Below are positions 43,711-52,043 of a DNA stretch of 64,000 nt, piece by piece. A program made the position numbers and the translations under genes. Location: contig JABHZE010000002.1 in NCBI GenBank assembly GCA_018653485.1, forward strand, positions 142,395 to 206,394, in the 5' to 3' direction. A model generated the notes under the pieces. The model worked only from the letters and a program-made list of their open reading frames with translations. It was not told the origin of the DNA and made no database searches. Each line of letters opens with the position of its first letter. Position 1 is the first letter of the stretch. Origin of the DNA: an archaeon. Lineage in GTDB: Archaea > Nanobdellota > Nanobdellia > Pacearchaeales > GW2011-AR1.

Positions 43711-44394
43711 TTATTGTTCTTCCTTAATCTCACTAGTTATTGCACTACCATGAGTTACTGAATTTAATTTATCATAAAAATCAGATTGAATTCCAACTGG
43801 AATATTCAAAATCACTTCTAAATCACCATTAGGTAACCATTCTTCTTTTTCTTTATATTCTTGTATTAATCCATAAACTTGCCCAGTGTGTTGCGCAGGG
43901 ATAGTAACTTTAAGTTTTTTAGTTTCTATTTTAATTGGGATAATCTTAATTAAACCCTCAATAACATTTTTAATTTGCTTATCAACAGGACTTTTATCAA
44001 TTCTAACTCCTGCTTCTTTTATTGAAGATTCTAAAATATCAGGAGTATAAGGCCTTCCAGTTCTAGTATCAACTGCATTCTTAGTTAAAAATTCAATAAT
44101 TTGTTTTCTCTTACTTTCAATAGCTTCGTCTCTAAATTCTTGAGTAACTTCAATATCTCCTTTTTTAACAATTCTTTCAACAACTTCATTTAATTCAGTT
44201 GTTCCAAAAGCACTCATTAATTCATCATTACCTGCCCTCATTCCTTTTTTTAAATCACTATAAATAGCATTATCTCGAATAACCTCTCCCATATCAACAC
44301 TCTCACCTTTCTTCAACTTCATAGCACTATCTAAATCCACTTTTGTTTCAAAAATTAATTTGTCATGCCTTAATCTTGCTGTTACGTCTGTCAT
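43711..44394 (-). CDS. Ribosome maturation protein SBDS
   Basis: 227 residues with the three SBDS domains: N-terminal FYSH (TARLRHDKLIFETKVD, LKKGESVDMGEVIRDNAIYSDLKKG), central helical (KRKQIIEFLTKNAVDTRTGRPYTPDILESSIKEAGVRID) and C-terminal ferredoxin-like (IPIKIETKKLKVTIPAQHTGQVYGLI, NGDLEVILNIPVGIQSDFYDKL). It helps release anti-association factor from 60S/50S subunits. Archaeal SBDS usually sits between psmA and rrp4; here an unknown gene and csrA are inserted on either side. The first 15 bases repeat at the start of the unknown gene upstream. Confidence 0.95.
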   Translation of the reverse strand: MTDVTARLRHDKLIFETKVDLDSAMKLKKGESVDMGEVIRDNAIYSDLKKGMRAGNDELMSAFGTTELNEVVERIVKKGDIEVTQEFRDEAIESKRKQIIEFLTKNAVDTRTGRPYTPDILESSIKEAGVRIDKSPVDKQIKNVIEGLIKIIPIKIETKKLKVTIPAQHTGQVYGLIQEYKEKEEWLPNGDLEVILNIPVGIQSDFYDKLNSVTHGSAITSEIKEEQ

Positions 44395-44397
44395 TTT

Positions 44398-44769
44398 TTA
44401 TATATGAAGATTTGATTTTTTAAGTTCTATTCTCCCCTCTCCTCCTATTTCTGATAATTCTTCTAACCCTGATATCGATTCTTCTATTAATTCAGGTCTT
44501 CCAGTAGAGCTAACTGGGCAACGCATTGGATAATTATTAATCATTAGTACTGCTCCTTCTCTTTGTTCAGGATTATAAGATAAAACTAATACAGGAATAT
44601 TGCACATTGGTTCTGAAAATTTTAATTTATCATTTTTTGGCACAACCCTATAAAAATCATGTTTATTTAAATCAGCATCATCTAATTCTGAAATTCTTTT
44701 GAAAAGCGCTTTATATAATTCTCGACCTTTAACTCTAGTTTCAAATCTTTGTGTTGTTACGTCTGTCAT
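44398..44769 (-). CDS. Unknown protein between proteasome alpha and SBDS
   Basis: 123 residues from the ATG at 44769 (MTDVTTQRFETRVKGREL). The frame extends six residues into psmA, but the MTDVT start is shared exactly with SBDS. The protein is compact alpha/beta: KGRELYKALFKRISELDD, CNIPVLVLSYNPEQREGAVLMINNYP and a C-terminal ISGLEELSEIGGEGRIELKK. No family recognised. Its 5' end shares 15 identical bases with the SBDS 5' end 375 bp away, which suggests insertion or duplication at this site. Probably co-transcribed with psmA, SBDS and the exosome. Confidence 0.65.
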   Translation of the reverse strand: MTDVTTQRFETRVKGRELYKALFKRISELDDADLNKHDFYRVVPKNDKLKFSEPMCNIPVLVLSYNPEQREGAVLMINNYPMRCPVSSTGRPELIEESISGLEELSEIGGEGRIELKKSNLHI

Positions 44770-44770
44770 C

Positions 44771-45490
44771 TTACTTAAACTTCCCAATTTCCTCTTTATT
44801 TAATTTTTTAAATTTATTCTCATTCTTTTTAACATAACTTATATTAAATCTATTAATATCAAACTTATCACCTAAAACTTCTTTAAAGATTTCTAAAGCA
44901 AGCTTTATACTCTCATTAAGGCCCATACTCTTATTATATCTTTCTCTTAATTTTTCTTTAATTTTTTCATCATTTTGACCAATAGCTATTGCATTATATT
45001 CAAAATAATTCCCAGTAATATCACTTGTGAATAATTTTGTTTCATCTCCTGATTTTCCTCCAACCATTAATGCAACTCCAAAAGGCCTTACACCAGGATG
45101 TTGAGTATATTGTTGCTGAATATCAGAAATTTCTCTTATAATTGATTCACTATCAATAGGAGAATCATAAGTAACTCTATGTTGCTGAGCAGAAACTCTT
45201 ATTTGGTTTATTAAAATTCTAGCATCACTTAAAATTCCTGCAGCACTTGCAATAATATGTTCATCAACTTCATGAATTTTATCAGAAGAATCTGCAACAA
45301 TTAAACTATCTTTCTTTCCTTTATCAGAAATTATAATAACACCTTCAGAACAATTTAACCCAATACTTGCACTACCCAATCTAACTGTTTTTTCTGCATA
45401 TTCAACTTGAAGAATATGTCCATCAGGAGAAAACATTGTAGCACTTCTATCATAGCCCATTACTTGATGTTGCATGTCTGGTATTTCCAT
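44771..45490 (-). CDS. psmA: Proteasome subunit alpha
   Basis: 239 residues. Alpha-type features: MGYDRSATMFSPDGHILQVEYAEKTVRLGSASIGL (H0 helix and YDR gate), IHEVDEHIIASAAGILSDARILINQIRVSAQQHR, RPFGVALMVGG and YNAIAIGQNDEKIKEKLRERY. Seven alpha subunits cap the 20S proteasome and gate substrate entry; the beta subunit is not in this window. There are three possible Met starts within 11 residues. An upstream 17-bp copy of the start region begins a 17-codon frame in the leader. Confidence 0.95.
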   Translation of the reverse strand: MEIPDMQHQVMGYDRSATMFSPDGHILQVEYAEKTVRLGSASIGLNCSEGVIIISDKGKKDSLIVADSSDKIHEVDEHIIASAAGILSDARILINQIRVSAQQHRVTYDSPIDSESIIREISDIQQQYTQHPGVRPFGVALMVGGKSGDETKLFTSDITGNYFEYNAIAIGQNDEKIKEKLRERYNKSMGLNESIKLALEIFKEVLGDKFDINRFNISYVKKNENKFKKLNKEEIGKFK

Positions 45491-45677
45491 TTTTATTTTC
45501 CATATAAAAATGGAAGTCTAAAAATTTTAATTTTTTTCATTTCCATTTTTATTTTATTGTAATATTAGTCATTATCCATAACCAAAGATATAATCAAAAA
45601 ACATTCCTTGGATTAAAGATACTATACTTTCAATTTTTATAGATATTTATTGTTTTTAAGTTTTATGGTTGTCTAAG

Positions 45678-45923
45678 TTATATCCGATTCAACAAACCTC
45701 TTCCTAAAAAACACACTCCTGCCAATCCTACAATTCCACCTAAATTAGAGTTATCATGATAATTCTCATGGAGATCATTTTCTGCCCTAACCATAACTCC
45801 TCTCTCTATTTCACGAATTTTCATATCATTAGTAACATAAAAATAACTTCCCACACTAATTAAAGCACAACCTGTTCCAATAAGTGCATAATCTTTAAGT
45901 CCTCTAATTAATCCTGTAATCAT
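45678..45923 (-). CDS. Small membrane protein
   Basis: 81 residues, with hydrophobic stretches YALIGTGCALISVGSYFYV and LGGIVGLAGVCFLGRGLL separated by a charged loop with HENYHDNSN. Likely two membrane helices. No family recognised. It starts 15 bases after the stop of the Pop5 gene on the same strand, so the two are probably co-transcribed. Confidence 0.6.
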   Translation of the reverse strand: MITGLIRGLKDYALIGTGCALISVGSYFYVTNDMKIREIERGVMVRAENDLHENYHDNSNLGGIVGLAGVCFLGRGLLNRI

Positions 45924-45937
45924 TTCCTATTCTCTCC

Positions 45938-46222
45938 TTATTTAAAATCTTTAACATTCTTAATACTACCACTTACTTTTTCAATTTTTAAATCTTTTCC
46001 ACTCATAACAAAACTTGTTCTAATTTTTTCAAGCATACTCCGATTTATAGTAACAACAAGCTTACCCTTATCTCCTTTAACAAAACTAAGCCCACATTCA
46101 GCATAACCTAAAACCCCTATAAATTCTAAAATAACTTCTTCAATCTTCTTCTTATTTGCATCTTTACCTTTAATTAAAAGATATCTTTTTCTTTCCCTAT
46201 GTGATGGTTTTAATGCTTTCAT
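45938..46222 (-). CDS. rnp2: RNase P protein component 2 (Pop5)
   Basis: 94 residues. The start LKPSHRERKRYLLIKGKD and the end KIEKVSGSIKNVKDF match archaeal Pop5 (RPPxRERKRYL start, VSGTIK end). The middle has LVVTINRSMLEKIRTSFVMSGKDL like the R-x-x-V-xx-V-x-xAL segment. With Rpp30 it activates RNase P RNA, whose gene is at 29355-29694. Its promoter is a 31-bp repeat identical to a segment adjoining that RNA gene. Spacing of TATA to ATG suggests a leaderless mRNA. Confidence 0.82.
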   Translation of the reverse strand: MKALKPSHRERKRYLLIKGKDANKKKIEEVILEFIGVLGYAECGLSFVKGDKGKLVVTINRSMLEKIRTSFVMSGKDLKIEKVSGSIKNVKDFK

Positions 46223-46233
46223 TTTAAAATCTT

Positions 46234-46264
46234 GTTTTGGGTCAAGCCTTTTTTAAAAGGGTTG
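46234..46264 (-). promoter_or_regulatory. rnp2: 31-bp promoter repeat upstream of Pop5
   Basis: Identical to 29322-29352. On the minus strand the palindromic TATA-like CCCTTTTAAAAAAGG is followed by CTTGACCCAAAAC, 11 bases, and the ATG at 46222. The position fits a leaderless promoter. A related element with different but complementary stem bases precedes RuBisCO (26084-26103). Confidence 0.65.
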
Positions 46265-46320
46265 CTTTCATGTTATGAACAACAAACTTACATTTATATA
46301 AATTGCTAAAGATAACTAAC

Positions 46321-49089
46321 TCACTTCCTCCCAATACTTTTCCTAAATCTTTCCCTCAAACCAATAATATGTTTTTTTCTATCACTTTTTTTCTTATCAG
46401 CCATTAAACCTTTCCAAAACAAATAAATTATTATTAAAATAATAATTACAACTAGAACATAAATATAAGTTTTCAAATTACTAATCTGACTATAAATTTC
46501 TCCAATATCTTCTAACTCTCTATTTATATCATCAATTGAATCTCCAGTTATAGGGGCTTTTGAAATTTCTTCATGAATTGTTTGAATAGTAACACTTGCA
46601 CTATTTCCAACAATAGAATTCAACCTAACATAAATATCATAATACTCTGAAGAAGTTAAATTTAATTTAGCACTCTGCCCAATACCTAATTTTATGGTAA
46701 TTGGCTCACTCTGAATTAGAATAGTCACAGAATTCTCTATAATCTCACTAACACTTAAACTATGTTCTTCAAGTTTTTCATCAAAAAAAGTAAATTTAAT
46801 TTTATCATTTTTCTTTAAATCTTTAGTATAACTATTTGATGCCTGTGTTGAATCTATCTCAAAAATTTCTCCAACAGAAGATATCCCTACTCCTGCACCT
46901 CCACCCCCTCCAGAAGAACTACTACTAACAACTGCAGTCATACTAAATATTCTCTCACTAGAATTAAATTCATTACCTGCATAATCCTTACAATTTATTT
47001 TCCAATAATAGGTTCCAGTTGTAAATGTATTTGCAAAACTTTGATTAACATTTAGATTAATTGTTTCATTAATAGTATTACTTGCATTATTAATCAATAA
47101 ACTACAATTTCTAATATTAATATTATCACTAACATTATATCTAAAAGTTACAGAAGCACCAGAACTATAACTTGATAAATTAGCAGGAGATATTAAAGTT
47201 ATATTAGGGTTAGTAACATCATAACCAACACTATAATTTGAATAACTAAATGCAGATTCAGTATGATTATTATATGCTTCACAATTCCAAGAATAATCTT
47301 CTTCAGAACTAAAATTATATTGAAAAGAACTAGTATTACTTGTTCCAGAAATAGCTGAACTAAGATTATAAACTAAATCCTCTGTTGAATTCCATAAATA
47401 AAAACTAATATTTGTTAATTTTTTAGAAGATTCTGTTTCAGCAGAACAATTAAAACTAATATTCTGATTCAAGTAGGCCTCATTATTTGGATAATCCAAT
47501 GTAACCTCCACCATCCCAATACTTAAACTATTATTAGAATTAGCAAAACTAAAATTTCCTTTTGAATCATAAACAAGACAATTCCAATTATAAGCACCAT
47601 AATCAAGAGTTAAATCAAATTCTGCATTATCATTAATCCCATTTAAACTTTGATTAGTAGTATTATAAATTCCAGTTGAATTCCAAACATAAAGTGTAAC
47701 ATTTTTCAATAAAACATCATTTGCAGAACAATTAAAACTAACACTTTGATTAAATTGAACACTAGCATTAACAGGAGATGTAAGATTGACAATAGGATTT
47801 GAAAAATCTAAATTTAAAAGCCCAGAGTAAATATCTATTCTTGAAAAAGTCAATCCATTAACTGCATCATTAATTTGTTTTCCAGTTGAATTTAAAACAC
47901 TTTCAATTTCAGAAGGCAATGCAACTCTTCCATTTTGCAATCTATAAAATTGATTTAATAATGCAAAAGTACCAGCAACCATTGGAGTAGCCATAGAAGT
48001 TCCACTTCTAATTTCATAACCTCCATTTGCTTTAGTAGAATTAACACTACTTCCCACAGCAAGCAAATCTGTTAGACTATTTCTATTAGAATAACTAGCC
48101 ATATTATTGCTTTTATCAACAGCAGCAACAGTCGTAGAATTTTCAATACAGGCAGGTGAAGAAATATGGGTAGAATTACCTTCATTACCTGTAGCAACAA
48201 TGACTGAGATATTGTAATAGGTTGCATTGTTAATTCGAATAACAGTGCTTGATTCAATAGCTTCTTCATCACAATAACTATCATAACAATATTCAGGAGA
48301 ATCCTCACAATCAGTTCCTAAACTCATACTTATCACAGAAATATTATAATTATCTCGATTACGAATACACCAATCAATACCTGCATTTAAATCACTTCCA
48401 CTTCCACCTCCTGCAGAATTCAAAACCTTAACACCAATTAATCCCACATTTATCGCAACACCAGCTATACTATTTGAACCTCCTACAATCCCTGCAACAT
48501 GAGTCCCATGTCCATTATCATCATTAACACTACAATCTTCAACACAACTCTGACTAACACAATCTATTACACAAGTTTTATTCTTCCCAATCAAATCAGG
48601 ATGTGTAAAATCCACACCAGTATCAATAACACAAACTGTTTCATCCATTCCTGTAACATTCACCCCATTCAAATGAATATTTCCAATACTCCCATTAACA
48701 ATTCCAACAGAAGTTTGCAAAAATGCCTTTATCTTTCTATCTTTCTCAATAAACTCAATATTTTCATCCATTTTTAACAGACTTAGTTCATTCCTATCAA
48801 CCTCTAATGCAATCTCATCACTAAAAATATGTTTAACATTTTCTTCATCTACTTTTTCAATTATGTTTTCTATTTTCGAATCTTTTGAATCTTGAGATTC
48901 AAAAATACCCCCCTCGGATAATTTTACAACAACTCTAATCTCATCTTCTTCATCAAGAGCTTCATAAACCATTGAATCAACCTTAACCTCATCCCCCAAT
49001 GAATTCACAGCAACAAACCCCGACCCAACAAAACAAATCATAAAGATTATAATTAACAAACCAGAATACCTAGAAACATTCATTTTCAT
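46321..49089 (-). CDS. Subtilisin-like (S8) membrane-anchored serine protease
   Basis: 922 residues. Signal peptide (about 9-30), inhibitor-like propeptide (IRVVVKLSEGG, VDRNELSLLKMDENIEFIEKD), then the protease with Asp in VCVIDTGVDFTHPD (about 153), His in NGHGTHVAGIVGG (about 195), Asn in VIVATGNEGN and Ser in SGTSMATPMVAG (about 365). Several Ig-like repeats follow, each with NQ(S/N)(V/I)SFNCSA and YNWNC/YSWNC Cys pairs, then a Ser/Gly linker and a C-terminal membrane helix with a basic tail. All catalytic residues are present. It probably acts outside the cell on host, surface or nutrient proteins. A DSKDSK linker lies in the propeptide. Confidence 0.93.
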   Translation of the reverse strand: MKMNVSRYSGLLIIIFMICFVGSGFVAVNSLGDEVKVDSMVYEALDEEDEIRVVVKLSEGGIFESQDSKDSKIENIIEKVDEENVKHIFSDEIALEVDRNELSLLKMDENIEFIEKDRKIKAFLQTSVGIVNGSIGNIHLNGVNVTGMDETVCVIDTGVDFTHPDLIGKNKTCVIDCVSQSCVEDCSVNDDNGHGTHVAGIVGGSNSIAGVAINVGLIGVKVLNSAGGGSGSDLNAGIDWCIRNRDNYNISVISMSLGTDCEDSPEYCYDSYCDEEAIESSTVIRINNATYYNISVIVATGNEGNSTHISSPACIENSTTVAAVDKSNNMASYSNRNSLTDLLAVGSSVNSTKANGGYEIRSGTSMATPMVAGTFALLNQFYRLQNGRVALPSEIESVLNSTGKQINDAVNGLTFSRIDIYSGLLNLDFSNPIVNLTSPVNASVQFNQSVSFNCSANDVLLKNVTLYVWNSTGIYNTTNQSLNGINDNAEFDLTLDYGAYNWNCLVYDSKGNFSFANSNNSLSIGMVEVTLDYPNNEAYLNQNISFNCSAETESSKKLTNISFYLWNSTEDLVYNLSSAISGTSNTSSFQYNFSSEEDYSWNCEAYNNHTESAFSYSNYSVGYDVTNPNITLISPANLSSYSSGASVTFRYNVSDNINIRNCSLLINNASNTINETINLNVNQSFANTFTTGTYYWKINCKDYAGNEFNSSERIFSMTAVVSSSSSGGGGGAGVGISSVGEIFEIDSTQASNSYTKDLKKNDKIKFTFFDEKLEEHSLSVSEIIENSVTILIQSEPITIKLGIGQSAKLNLTSSEYYDIYVRLNSIVGNSASVTIQTIHEEISKAPITGDSIDDINRELEDIGEIYSQISNLKTYIYVLVVIIILIIIYLFWKGLMADKKKSDRKKHIIGLRERFRKSIGRK

Positions 49090-49097
49090 TCTCTCCC

Positions 49098-49427
49098 TCA
49101 GTTACTTCCTACAACACATTTATTATCAACACAACCACAACTTCCAGCCCCACAATCTAATGGCCCTTCACAAACAGCAGTACAAAAAACTCTTTCACAT
49201 CCTATTTGAGACGCTGAATTAACACAAGAATCAGGATGACAACCACATTTAGGAACACAATCACTATCTTCTAGGCAAAATTGGCTCTTACTAATCCCAT
49301 TAACTCCATCCTCCCAATTAATAGAAATTCTCCAAATAAGTAAGACAAATATTATCATTAAAAAGATAATCAGCAACAACAATTTCCAGTTGTGTTTAAT
49401 CCTAATTCTTCCAACCCTTTTTACCAT
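49098..49427 (-). CDS. Small membrane-anchored Cys-rich protein
   Basis: 109 residues: a basic start, a membrane helix (about 15-32) and an outside part with twelve cysteines in 70 residues (FCLEDSDCVPKCGCHPDSC, GCERVFCTAVCEGPLDCG, GSCGCVDNKCV). The spacing resembles a short knottin-like or whey-acidic-type disulfide domain. It starts the operon with the subtilisin-like protease eight bases downstream, and Cys-rich small proteins next to proteases can be inhibitors; that is only a possibility. Confidence 0.75.
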   Translation of the reverse strand: MVKRVGRIRIKHNWKLLLLIIFLMIIFVLLIWRISINWEDGVNGISKSQFCLEDSDCVPKCGCHPDSCVNSASQIGCERVFCTAVCEGPLDCGAGSCGCVDNKCVVGSN

Positions 49428-49508
49428 ATAATCACTAAAAAAACCAAATATAAAAAGATTGTTAATATTGCATTGGGTGAATCTCCCTAGTGGAATCCTT
49501 AAGCCAAC

Positions 49509-49559
49509 AGAAATTTTTATTTTTCTCCCCCCATTTATGAGGGAGAATAAATATAAATT
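49509..49559 (+). repeat. Dispersed palindromic intergenic repeat, copy C
   Basis: Reads CAGAAATTTTTATTTTTC then TCCCCCCATTTATGAGGGAGAA and TAAATATAAATTC. It differs from the other copies by one base in the loop (C for T). It shares the extra left flank CAACAGAAATTTTT with copy D at 57891. Confidence 0.85.
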
Positions 49560-49944
49560 CCAACAGTATCAGTTAAATTAATTTTTTTTGAACAACATTT
49601 AATCCAAAATCATACCCAAAATTCACTTTATCGAGGGAGAATTAACCTAAATTTATTTAAATCCCTAAAACAAATATTTTTATGCAAACTAAAAACTCTT
49701 TATATAGCTTTATATTAACTACTGAATGATACCAAAAGATTTATATAGAAGAGCCACTTCTAGAAACTACATAAATATTTAAATAGGGTTTTTTAACCAA
49801 TTTAAATTTTTAAATAACTAAATTAATGCCTTGCGCATTTTAAATTTAACACTGTAGATAAATTATAAAAATTTATTACAGCATAGAAATATTTTACAAA
49901 GTAAAATTTTCAAGAATAAAGGTGATATTATATGGAAACTGAAG
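49560..49944 (+). promoter_or_regulatory. Long AT-rich leader/promoter region of the B12/ATP-grasp operon
   Basis: No gene is seen in this stretch apart from the frame noted separately at its end. Several TATA-like boxes are present (TTTATATAG near 49696, ATTTAAATAGG near 49778, TTTTTAAATAAC near 49806). A perfect inverted repeat ATTTTAC-AAA-GTAAAAT (49901-49917) lies just before a Shine-Dalgarno GGTGAT (49921-49926). The leader is longer than for other genes here, so it may carry regulation; no known cobalamin riboswitch box was recognised. Confidence 0.4.
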
Positions 49945-50931
49945 ATGATACGGGAAGCAAAATCAAATGGAGCATATGCAAATATAGCATTTCAAACAGG
50001 GGCAGATGCATCTAACGAGCAAAGTAGAGAATACAATCTTAATTCTGTTAAAACAATTAATCCACTTTTACAAGGTTTATCTAGAAGAGGAATAACTCAA
50101 ATTTTTCATTATAATACTTCTGCAGTTTATCAAAATGGAGATGTAAATGCAAATGGGTATTGGATGGATTTTAGTTCTAGAAGACAAGGCTCAACTTTTA
50201 ATTTTTCTTATACTCCTGGAAAAGAACCATTATCTCAATTTGATTTTATATTTATGAGAGGAGATGATGTAGATGAAACTAGTGTGGATAATTTAAAATT
50301 AGTTGATAGATTAGAAAAACCGGTTTTAGTTAATTCAGGAAGTGCAACTTTAGCTACAAGAGATAAATTTGAAATTCCTAAAAGATTTGAAGAACATCCA
50401 GAATTAATTCCCGAAACATATACAGTTACTTCTACAGCAGATTTAAAAAAGGCATGGGAATCACTTCCAGGAGATTTAGTAGTATTAAAGGGCAGGTATG
50501 GTTCTTGTGGTAATGAAGTAGAAAGATTTCCTAAAACTTCTCAAGGATATCAGTCAGCTGAAGAATATTTTAGAAAAGTAGGAGATTTAGTTGCACAAGA
50601 ATTTCTTCCAGAAATAGTAAATGGAGATATAAGGGTTAATGTTTTTGATGGAGATATTATTGGGGCATTTAAAAGATTACCTAATGGAAGCTGGATTACT
50701 AATGTTACAAATGGCGGACGTGTAGGGCCTATTGAATTAGGAAATGAATTTAGAAAAAGAATTAAGCTAGCTACATCCTTATTTCCAGAAGTTAGATTTC
50801 AAGGAGTAGATTTAACTTTAGATTCTGGAAAATTTATTGAAACTAATGCTTTCCCAGCATCTTTAGGGACTGTGAATAGAGTTTATGATACTTGGCAAGA
50901 AGAAGAAATATTAGCGAGGTTATCAGTTTAA
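49945..50931 (+). CDS. ATP-grasp ligase, glutathione-synthetase-like (first)
   Basis: 328 residues. An N-terminal pre-ATP-grasp domain (ANIAFQTGADASNEQSREYNL, FDFIFMRGDDVDE) is followed by ATP-grasp elements LPGDLVVLKGRYGSCGNEVERF (about 175-197), LVAQEFLPEIVNGDIRVNVFDGDIIGAFKRL and the metal-binding end GVDLTLDSGKFIETNAFPASLG. Such enzymes join a carboxylate to an amine with ATP. A Shine-Dalgarno GGTGAT at 49921 is well placed for an ATG at 49932 in another frame, but the protein frame needs the ATG at 49945. First gene of a five-gene operon; substrate unknown. Confidence 0.82.
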   Translation: MIREAKSNGAYANIAFQTGADASNEQSREYNLNSVKTINPLLQGLSRRGITQIFHYNTSAVYQNGDVNANGYWMDFSSRRQGSTFNFSYTPGKEPLSQFDFIFMRGDDVDETSVDNLKLVDRLEKPVLVNSGSATLATRDKFEIPKRFEEHPELIPETYTVTSTADLKKAWESLPGDLVVLKGRYGSCGNEVERFPKTSQGYQSAEEYFRKVGDLVAQEFLPEIVNGDIRVNVFDGDIIGAFKRLPNGSWITNVTNGGRVGPIELGNEFRKRIKLATSLFPEVRFQGVDLTLDSGKFIETNAFPASLGTVNRVYDTWQEEEILARLSV

Positions 50932-50939
50932 TTTTTAAA

Positions 50940-52043
50940 ATGGCAAAACCAAAATTTGCAGTTATTGGAGCAGGATGTGGGGGTCAAACTTATGCAGGAC
51001 ATTTAGCTTCAGAAGGTTATGATGTTAGTATGTACAATAGGTCTCAAGAAAGAATTAATGGGTTAGAAAATACTAAAACAATTTCTCTAGATGGAAAATT
51101 AACTCAAGAAGGAAGAATAACTCTTGCAACAACAAATTTAGAACAAGCAGTAGAAGGAAGAGATGTTTTAGTAGTTGTAACTCCTGCAACAGGCCATAAT
51201 GAAATTTCTAAGAATGTCACACCTTACCTTCATGATGGACAAGTAATTGTTCTTAGTCCTGGAAGAACTTTTGGAGGATTAGAATTCTCAAATAATATTG
51301 CTCAACAAAGGCCTGATTTAGATGTAACTGTATGTGAAACAAATACATTACCTTATGCTACAAGAGTTACAGAACCAGGAAAAGCTAAAGTTTTTGGAGT
51401 AAAAAATACTGTAGCCCTTGCAGCATTACCAAATCATAGGACAGGAGAAGTAGTTGAAACTTTAAATGAATTTTATCCTGCATTTGCCCCTGCAGAAAGT
51501 TTTTTAGAAACTAGTGTAGGTAATATAGGGGCGGTTTTCCATCCAACAATTCTATTACTTAATTATGATAAAATCCAAAAAGGAGAACCATTTGAATTTT
51601 ACACTGAAGGAGCTTCTAGGAAAGTAGTAGAACACATGGAAGGGGTAGATAATGAAAGACAAGAAATTGCAAGAAAATTAGGAGTAAAAATACCAACATT
51701 ATCAGAATGGTTAGTAGATAGATATGGATTAAAACAAAAAGGACTTTATGAGATGCTTAAAAATAATCCTGTTTACGCAGGAATAATGGCACCAACAACA
51801 ACAGATCACAGATATATTCATGAAGATGTTTCAACAGGATTAGTCCCTCTTTCATTAACTGCTGAAGCAATGGGAATTCAAACTCCTTACATGGATTCAT
51901 TAATCAATACAGCTAATAGTATTAATCAAACAGATTATTGGAAAAAAGGAAGAACATTAGAAAAAATGGGATTAGATAAAAATCATGTTGTTGAGCAACT
52001 TAAAGAGATTGTATCAAAAAGGGATTGTAGGAGAGCAGCATGA
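50940..52043 (+). CDS. Opine/octopine dehydrogenase-like NAD(P)-dependent oxidoreductase
   Basis: 367 residues from the ATG at 50940 (MAKPKFAVIGAGCGGQ); 16 further residues are open but overlap the first gene. Rossmann motif GAGCGGQTYAGHLA (10-23), YNRSQERI, DVLVVVTPATGHNEISKNV, IVLSPGRTFGGLEF, CETNTLPYATRV (typical opine dehydrogenase), and a C-terminal domain with AVFHPTILLLN (catalytic His) and LTAEAMGIQTPYMDSLI. The family reductively condenses an amino acid with a keto acid, or oxidises opines; some make metallophores. It overlaps the next gene by four bases. Role in an amino-acid-derived product is inferred. Confidence 0.85.
   Translation: MAKPKFAVIGAGCGGQTYAGHLASEGYDVSMYNRSQERINGLENTKTISLDGKLTQEGRITLATTNLEQAVEGRDVLVVVTPATGHNEISKNVTPYLHDGQVIVLSPGRTFGGLEFSNNIAQQRPDLDVTVCETNTLPYATRVTEPGKAKVFGVKNTVALAALPNHRTGEVVETLNEFYPAFAPAESFLETSVGNIGAVFHPTILLLNYDKIQKGEPFEFYTEGASRKVVEHMEGVDNERQEIARKLGVKIPTLSEWLVDRYGLKQKGLYEMLKNNPVYAGIMAPTTTDHRYIHEDVSTGLVPLSLTAEAMGIQTPYMDSLINTANSINQTDYWKKGRTLEKMGLDKNHVVEQLKEIVSKRDCRRAA

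Noticed and set aside
49560-49944. Cobalamin riboswitch before the B12 operon
   Set aside because: A GCCACT string occurs near 49755, but the rest of the B12 box and the flanking helices were not found.
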